DNA of 64,000 nt. Origin: Bacteroidales bacterium. GTDB lineage: Bacteria > Bacteroidota > Bacteroidia > Bacteroidales > P3. Every line of letters begins with the position of its first letter. The stretch's first letter is position 1. The notes beneath the pieces were generated by a model. That model was given only the letters and a program-made list of their open reading frames with translations. It was not told where the DNA came from and searched no databases. The DNA lies in assembly GCA_017962545.1 (NCBI GenBank), contig JAGCVD010000031.1:124001-188000 (forward strand), read 5' to 3'. Shown one piece after another: positions 59,174-64,000 of this stretch. The position numbers and the translations under genes are program-made.

Positions 59174-60270
59174 ACGATAATACGATTGAAAAGATTTTCT
59201 CGCTGGAGGAAATCGACTATGCACGCTTCTGGGGACAGAACGACAGGCTGCTGGAGTTTGTCAAGATGCTGTTCCCCAAACTGAAACTCATCGCCCGAGG
59301 CGATATGCTGAAGGCTATCGGCAGCGAGGAGGACATCGCCTGGTTCGACGGCAAGCTGCAGGCCATGATGACCTACTACGACAAGTTCGGCCGCATCACG
59401 GAGAACGCCATCATGGGCATCATGGAGAGCAGCGGCGGCAGCCCCGAGGCGGAGGTGAGCGACGAGGTGCTGGTGCACGGCCGCAACGGACTGCTCATTA
59501 AGGCCCGCACACCCAACCAGCAGCGGCTGGTGCGCGCCGTCTACGACCACGATATGGTCTTCGCCATCGGCCCCGCGGGCACCGGCAAGACATATACCGC
59601 TGTGGCTATGGCCGTACGTGCACTGAAGAACAAGGAGATACGCCGCATCATCCTGACGCGCCCCGCTGTGGAGGCCGGCGAGAACCTAGGCTTCCTGCCC
59701 GGCGACCTGCGCGACAAGCTTGACCCCTACCTGCAGCCGCTCTACGACGCGCTGCGCGACATGATACCGCAGCAGAAGCTGCTCTCCTACTGGGAGGACA
59801 ACACCATCGAGATTGCCCCGCTGGCTTTCATGCGCGGCCGCACGCTGGACAACGCCTTCGTCATCCTTGACGAGGCGCAGAACGCCACCTCGGCTCAGCT
59901 CAAGATGTTCCTCACCCGTATGGGTCGCAACGCCAAGTTCGTCATCACGGGCGACCTGACGCAGGTGGACCTGCCGCATCACCAGCAGAGCGGCTTGCTG
60001 CAGGCGGTGAATATCCTCAAGGACGTCAAGGGCATCGAGGTCATCGAGCTGGACAACAGCGATGTGATTAGACATAGGTTGGTGACGGAGATTATTAGGG
60101 CGTATGATGGAGTGCAGGGAGTGAGAGGAGATAAGGAGACAGGAGATAAGGAGACAGGAGATAAGGAGACAGGAGATAAGGAGACAGGAGATAAGGAGAC
60201 AGGAGATAAGGAGACAGGAGATAAGGAGACAGGAGATAAGGAGACAGGAGATAAGGAGGTAAGGAGATAA
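59170..60270 (+). CDS. phoH: PhoH family ATPase with repeat-derived GDKET tail
   Basis: 366 residues. Walker A is GPAGTGKT (134-141), Walker B FVILDEAQNAT, plus ITGDLTQVDLP. PhoH is a cytoplasmic P-loop ATPase linked to RNA metabolism and stress. The family core ends near residue 317 (IIRAYDGVQG). Residues 320-366 are eight copies of GDKET and a final GDKEVRR, encoded by the 15-nt unit GGAGATAAGGAGACA. Because 15 is a multiple of three, the tail can lengthen or shorten without frameshift. The charged tail is unlikely to be part of the original fold. Confidence 0.93.
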   Translation: MNDNTIEKIFSLEEIDYARFWGQNDRLLEFVKMLFPKLKLIARGDMLKAIGSEEDIAWFDGKLQAMMTYYDKFGRITENAIMGIMESSGGSPEAEVSDEVLVHGRNGLLIKARTPNQQRLVRAVYDHDMVFAIGPAGTGKTYTAVAMAVRALKNKEIRRIILTRPAVEAGENLGFLPGDLRDKLDPYLQPLYDALRDMIPQQKLLSYWEDNTIEIAPLAFMRGRTLDNAFVILDEAQNATSAQLKMFLTRMGRNAKFVITGDLTQVDLPHHQQSGLLQAVNILKDVKGIEVIELDNSDVIRHRLVTEIIRAYDGVQGVRGDKETGDKETGDKETGDKETGDKETGDKETGDKETGDKETGDKEVRR

Positions 60271-60285
60271 GGAGACAGGAGATAA
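60124..60285. repeat. GGAGATAAGGAGACA 15-mer array in phoH
   Basis: About ten tandem 15-nt units (octamer GGAGATAA plus heptamer GGAGACA), covering the phoH 3' end, its stop codon and most of the gap to ispE. Same family as 13263-13588. Confidence 0.93.
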
Positions 60286-60290
60286 GGCAA

Positions 60291-61082
60291 ATGATCACTT
60301 TTCCGAATTGCAAGATAAACTTGGGGTTGCATGTGGTGGGGAGGCGGCCCGACGGCTACCACAACCTGGAGACGATATTCCTGCCGGTAGATTCGTTGCA
60401 GGATGAGTTGGAAATCAACGAAGTGGGCAGTGGGCAGTGGGCAGTTGGTAGCACGATGGTACAAGATGGTATTGTTTTGGATAACGCCCCCGAGGACAAC
60501 CTCTGCATGAAGGCGTGGCGCCTGTTGCACGAGGAGTTCGATATCCCCGCCGTCAGCATGCGGCTGAAGAAAGGTATCCCCTTCGGTGCAGGCCTCGGAG
60601 GAGGCAGCAGCGACGCCGCCTTCACCCTCAAGATGCTCAACGAGATGTTCGCCTTGGGGCTGAGCGTTAGCGATCTAGAGCAGCGTGCCGCCCGTCTGGG
60701 TGCCGACTGCGCTTTCTTTATCCGCAACCAAGCCGCCTACGCCACCGGCATCGGCGACGAGCTGGAACCTTTGGAATTAAGAATTAGGAATGAAGAATTA
60801 AGAATTGTTATTGAGATTCCGGAAAGGGAGCATGTGTCGACGAAAGAGGCGTACGGAGGGCTGAAACGTGACCTTTTCGGGGCGCCAAGACCCAACCTGC
60901 AGGAGGCTGTGAAGCGGCCGATAGGGGAGTGGCGCAACCTTATCGTCAACGACTTCGAGGCGTCGGTATTCCCAGCCCATCCTGCCATTGCGGCCTTGAA
61001 GGAGAGTATGTATGCGCGCGGTGCCATGTATGCCAGCATGACGGGCAGCGGCGCTGCGGTTTTCGGATTATTTGCGAAATAA
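60291..61082 (+). CDS. ispE: 4-diphosphocytidyl-2-C-methyl-D-erythritol kinase
   Basis: 263 residues. GHMP kinase of the MEP isoprenoid pathway. Start block FPNCKINLGLHVVGRRPDGYHNLETIF and ATP loop PFGAGLGGGSSDAA are intact, as is the C-terminal TGSGAAVFG. Two repeat insertions are carried in frame: SGQWAVGS (GTGGGCA heptamers, 60424-60447) and ELRIRNEELRI (GAATTAA heptamers, 60774-60806). Both lie in loops between core motifs. The pathway indicates isoprenoid synthesis from pyruvate and glyceraldehyde 3-phosphate. Confidence 0.95.
   Translation: MITFPNCKINLGLHVVGRRPDGYHNLETIFLPVDSLQDELEINEVGSGQWAVGSTMVQDGIVLDNAPEDNLCMKAWRLLHEEFDIPAVSMRLKKGIPFGAGLGGGSSDAAFTLKMLNEMFALGLSVSDLEQRAARLGADCAFFIRNQAAYATGIGDELEPLELRIRNEELRIVIEIPEREHVSTKEAYGGLKRDLFGAPRPNLQEAVKRPIGEWRNLIVNDFEASVFPAHPAIAALKESMYARGAMYASMTGSGAAVFGLFAK
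60424..60447. repeat. GTGGGCA heptamer run in ispE
   Basis: Three exact GTGGGCA units and a fourth degenerate one, in frame in ispE. Confidence 0.85.
60774..60806. repeat. GAATTAA heptamer run in ispE
   Basis: About 4.7 GAATTAA/GAATTAG/GAATGAA units, in frame in ispE; the same family ends engB at 11694-11720. Confidence 0.85.
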
Positions 61083-61084
61083 AT

Positions 61085-61118
61085 TTGGCTATGTTAAATT
61101 ATATTAGTATTTTTGCAA
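61085..61118 (+). promoter_or_regulatory. Promoter of fba
   Basis: TTTG at 61085-61088, 20 nt, TATTTTTGCA at 61109-61118, 39 nt before the ATG. Confidence 0.8.
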
Positions 61119-61157
61119 AATCAATTCGACAACAAAAATAGATAAAATTACAACAAT

Positions 61158-62156
61158 ATGGTAGACTACAAGAAAATAGGTCTCGTGAACACTCGCGAGA
61201 TGTTCAAGAAAGCCGTTAATGGCGGCTATGCCATTCCCGCTTTCAATTTCAACAACATGGAGCAGATGCAGGCCATCATCCAGGCCGCCGTCGAGACCAA
61301 GAGCCCCGTCATCCTGCAGGTGAGCAAGGGTGCCCGCGACTACGCCAACCCGACCCTGCTGCGCTACATGGCTGAAGGTGCCGTGGAGTATGCCAAAGAG
61401 CTCGGCTGCCCCAATCCGCAGATTGTGCTGCACCTCGACCACGGCGACAGCTTCGAGACCTGCAAGAGCTGCATCGACATGGGCTTCAGCAGCGTGATGT
61501 ACGACGGCAGTGCCCTGCCCTATGAGGAGAACATCAAGATTTCGCGCCAGGTGGTGGAATATGCCCACCAGTACGATGTCACCGTCGAGTGCGAGCTCGG
61601 CGTGCTGGCTGGCGTGGAAGACGAGGTGGCCTCGGAGGTGAGCCACTACACCAAGCCTGAGGAGGTCATCGACTTCGCCACCCGCACGGGTTGCGACTCG
61701 CTGGCCATCTCGATTGGCACCTCGCACGGGGCCTACAAGTTCAAACCTGAGCAGTGCACCGTTGACCCGCAGACGGGCCGTCTGCTGCCTCCTCCCTTGG
61801 CTTTCGACGTCCTCGAGGCCATCGAGAAGAAGCTCCCCGGCTTCCCCATCGTGCTCCACGGCTCCAGCTCGGTGCCGCAGGACGAGGTGGACACCATCAA
61901 CGCCAACGGTGGCGCCCTGAAGGCCGCCGTGGGTATCCCCGAGGAGCAGCTGCGCAAGGCCGCCAAGAGTGCCGTCTGCAAGATTAACATCGACAGCGAC
62001 AGCCGTCTGGCCATGACCGCCGCCATCCGCAAGCACTTGGCCGAGCATCCCGACCACTTCGACCCGCGCCAGTACCTCAAGCCCGCCCGCGAGAGCATGA
62101 AGAAGATGTACATCCACAAGATTGTCAACGTCCTCGGCTCGAACGACAAACTTTGA
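61158..62156 (+). CDS. fba: Class II fructose-bisphosphate aldolase
   Basis: 332 residues. Zinc-dependent cleavage of fructose 1,6-bisphosphate in glycolysis. Visible: FNFNNMEQMQAI, LHLDHGDSFETCK (Asp and zinc His), VECELG, VLHGSSSVPQDEV (zinc His, Ser loop) and KINIDSDSRLAM. Full length with a clean start behind its own promoter. The acyl-CoA synthetase gene follows after 18 bp. Confidence 0.96.
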   Translation: MVDYKKIGLVNTREMFKKAVNGGYAIPAFNFNNMEQMQAIIQAAVETKSPVILQVSKGARDYANPTLLRYMAEGAVEYAKELGCPNPQIVLHLDHGDSFETCKSCIDMGFSSVMYDGSALPYEENIKISRQVVEYAHQYDVTVECELGVLAGVEDEVASEVSHYTKPEEVIDFATRTGCDSLAISIGTSHGAYKFKPEQCTVDPQTGRLLPPPLAFDVLEAIEKKLPGFPIVLHGSSSVPQDEVDTINANGGALKAAVGIPEEQLRKAAKSAVCKINIDSDSRLAMTAAIRKHLAEHPDHFDPRQYLKPARESMKKMYIHKIVNVLGSNDKL

Positions 62157-62174
62157 TAAAAACAGAGACAAGAT

Positions 62175-64000
62175 ATGATAGCAAAAGAGTTACTCAATCC
62201 CCGCAGCATCGTCATTTGCGGTGCTTCGTCCGATGTACATAAACCCGGCGGCAAGTCGCTGAAGAACCTCCTCGAGAGTCCCTTCAAGGGTCAGGTCTAT
62301 GCCGTGAACCCCAAAGAGACCGAGGTGCAGGGCGTGAAGTGCTACGCCAAAGTGGAGGATCTGCCGCAGGTCGACTGCGCCATCCTCTGCATCGCCGCCA
62401 AGTTCTGTGCCCAGACGGTCGACGTGCTGGCCAAGGAGAAGGGCTGCAAGGGCTTCATCATCGTCAGCGCCGGCTTCTCGGAGGAGAGCCACGAGGGCGC
62501 CGAAATCGAGAAGCACATCGTCGACACCATCAACAGCGTCGGCGGTTCGCTCATCGGCCCCAACTGCACCGGCTTCCTCAACGTGAACTATGCAGGTTGC
62601 TTCGATACCCCCATTCCTCCGCTGGATCCCAAGGGTGTGGACTTCATCACCGGCAGCGGTGCCACCGCCGTGTTCATCAAGGAGTACGGCATGAGCAACG
62701 GCCTTAAGTTTAACAGCGTGTGGGCTGTGGGTAACAGCGCCCAGCTGGGTATAGAGGATGTCCTCGAGCACCTCGACGAGACCTTCGACCCCGAGAAATC
62801 GAGTCATGTCATCATGCTCTATATGGAGAAGATTGGTGACCCGCAGCGTCTCCTCAAGCACAGCCGCAGCCTCATCAACAAAGGCTGCCATATCGCCGCC
62901 ATCAAGAGCGGTGGCTCGGCCGCCGGCTCGCGTGCCGCCTCGTCGCACACCGGTGCCCTCGCCACCAACGACGCCGCCGTCGACGCCCTTTTCCGCAAGG
63001 CCGGTATCGTGCGTTGCCAGAACCGTCAGGAGCTCACCACCGTCTGCGGTGTCTTCATGTATCCCGAAATCAAGGGCAAACGCTGCGCTGTGGTGACCCA
63101 CGCCGGCGGTCCCGCCGTGATGCTTACCGACGTGCTTAGCAACGGTGGTCTGGATATCCCCTCGCTGAAGGAGCATCCCAAGGCCCCCGAACTGCTGTCG
63201 AAGCTCTTCGGCGGAAGCTCGGTGGGCAACCCCATCGACTTCCTTGCCACTGGTACTGCCGAGCAGCTTGGCTATATCCTCGACGCCGTGGAGAACGACT
63301 TCGACGAGATCGACTTCTCGGTGGTCATCTTCGGCTCGCCTGGACTGTTCAGCAACAAGGAGGTCTATGACTTGCTTGACCAGAAGATGCGTACCTGCAA
63401 AAAACCCATCTTCCCCGTGTTGCCCTCCATCATCAACGTCAAGAGCGAGATTGAGGACTTCATTGCCAAGGGCAACATTAACTTCCCCGAGGAGTGCGTG
63501 CTTGGCAACGCCATCTGCAAGGTTTACAACACTCCCAAGCCGCAGCCCGAGAAAGTGGAGCAGCCCGCCATCGACGTGGCCCGCATCCGCAAGACCATCG
63601 ACCGCTGCAAGGACGGCTACATGGAGATTTCCGACTATAACGAGCTGCTCGACGCTGCCGGCATCAGCCGCAAGAAGAGCGTCGAGGTGAGCAAGAAAGA
63701 GGATGCCCTCGCCTTCGCCAAGGAGGTGGGCTGCTCGAAGGATGTGCCCCTCGTGATGAAGGTCGTCGGCCCGCTGCACAAGAGCGACGTGGGAGGTGTG
63801 ACCCTCGGAGTGAAGGACCTCGACACCGTGGCCAAGGAGTTTGACCGCCTCATCGTCATCCCAGAGACCTACGCCGTGGAGATGTACCCCATGCTCGACG
63901 GCTTGGATGTCTATATCGGCGCCATCCGCGACGAGAAGTTCGGCCATCAGATTTTCTTCGGCCTGGGTGGTATCTTCATCGAGGTGCTGAAGGACGTGCA
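62175..64000 (+). CDS. ADP-forming acyl-CoA (acetate-CoA) synthetase, 3' end outside window
   Basis: The ATG at 62175 opens MIAKELLNPRSIVICGASSD; the frame runs past the window end (about 608 codons seen). The order is a CoA-binding Rossmann domain (about 1-125), a succinyl-CoA-synthetase-like domain with GSGATAVFI and SHTGALA (the phospho-His), an intermediate domain, and the start of the ATP-grasp beta part (LVMKVVGPLHKSDVGGV). This is the fused alpha-beta form that turns acetyl-CoA and ADP into acetate and ATP, or related acyl-CoAs. With fba and pfk it points to fermentative energy gain by substrate-level phosphorylation. Confidence 0.92.
   Translation, partial: MIAKELLNPRSIVICGASSDVHKPGGKSLKNLLESPFKGQVYAVNPKETEVQGVKCYAKVEDLPQVDCAILCIAAKFCAQTVDVLAKEKGCKGFIIVSAGFSEESHEGAEIEKHIVDTINSVGGSLIGPNCTGFLNVNYAGCFDTPIPPLDPKGVDFITGSGATAVFIKEYGMSNGLKFNSVWAVGNSAQLGIEDVLEHLDETFDPEKSSHVIMLYMEKIGDPQRLLKHSRSLINKGCHIAAIKSGGSAAGSRAASSHTGALATNDAAVDALFRKAGIVRCQNRQELTTVCGVFMYPEIKGKRCAVVTHAGGPAVMLTDVLSNGGLDIPSLKEHPKAPELLSKLFGGSSVGNPIDFLATGTAEQLGYILDAVENDFDEIDFSVVIFGSPGLFSNKEVYDLLDQKMRTCKKPIFPVLPSIINVKSEIEDFIAKGNINFPEECVLGNAICKVYNTPKPQPEKVEQPAIDVARIRKTIDRCKDGYMEISDYNELLDAAGISRKKSVEVSKKEDALAFAKEVGCSKDVPLVMKVVGPLHKSDVGGVTLGVKDLDTVAKEFDRLIVIPETYAVEMYPMLDGLDVYIGAIRDEKFGHQIFFGLGGIFIEVLKDV

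Noticed and set aside
60095..60313. 72-codon frame of repeated LLSPY on the minus strand
   Set aside because: It is only the antisense reading of the 15-nt array in phoH.

Overview
The window looks like a chromosomal segment of a Bacteroidales bacterium (phylum Bacteroidota). Evidence read from the sequence: type IX secretion (T9SS) C-terminal sorting domains on two proteins, a gingipain-type C25 protease, Bacteroidota-restricted families (DUF4295, DUF4293, DUF1599, BT_3928-like, DUF6266), a glycine-lipid-type acyltransferase pair, the purH-mreB linkage, and the Bacteroidota promoter signature (TTTG, about 20 nt, then TAnnTTTGCA) upstream of at least ten transcription units. Coding DNA is moderately GC-rich and intergenic DNA is AT-rich. 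Species cannot be told from this window.

Layout. 0-9 kb: end of a T9SS cargo protein, tex, sppA, then ileS and the rpmG-DUF4295 pair on the minus strand. 9-13.2 kb (+): two acyltransferases resembling GlsA/GlsB, engB and dacB. 13.2-16.3 kb (-): a repeat array, mreB and purH. 16.5-23.1 kb: a lipoprotein gene, then a minus-strand cluster with pfk, thioesterase, lipid-anchored flavodoxin, TfoX-like protein, acyltransferase-3/hydrolase fusion, GNAT and ICMT-like methyltransferase. 23.6-25 kb (+): a fold-III PLP decarboxylase. 25-35.7 kb (-): a compact operon (DUF1599, BT_3928-like, DUF4293, tsaE, rsfS, ftsH, cdsA, RluD-like and a C25 T9SS protease), preceded by an outer-membrane barrel gene and a DUF6266 gene. 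35.9-38.1 kb (+): a leader, a 66-aa protein and a fimbrillin-like lipoprotein. 38.5-45 kb (+): folP-cdaA, a DUF2975/XRE pair, an M16 protease and nnrD. 45.1-55 kb (+): tRNA-Asn, a lipoprotein, an RND efflux triad whose TolC gene is frameshifted in its signal peptide, and four exported proteins. 55-64 kb (+): a small membrane protein, a PorT-like barrel, an IS21 transposase relic, GH3-like, LysE-like, a small Cys-rich protein, phoH, ispE, fba and the start of an ADP-forming acyl-CoA synthetase.

The most unusual feature is a dispersed set of short tandem repeats. Most units are 7 nt, with some of 8, 9, 10, 11 or 15 nt. They recur about every 3 kb, lie in intergenic gaps, often supply the stop codon of the upstream gene, and also sit inside genes (sppA, ileS, engB, dacB, DUF1599, DUF6266, nnrD, tolC, phoH, ispE). 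Two genes have signal peptides written largely in heptamers. In tolC the reading frame is off by exactly the amount one extra heptamer, or one extra T, would restore. This suggests either a phase-variable switch or an assembly error, and is the first thing to check.

No prophage, CRISPR array, rRNA or intact insertion sequence was seen.
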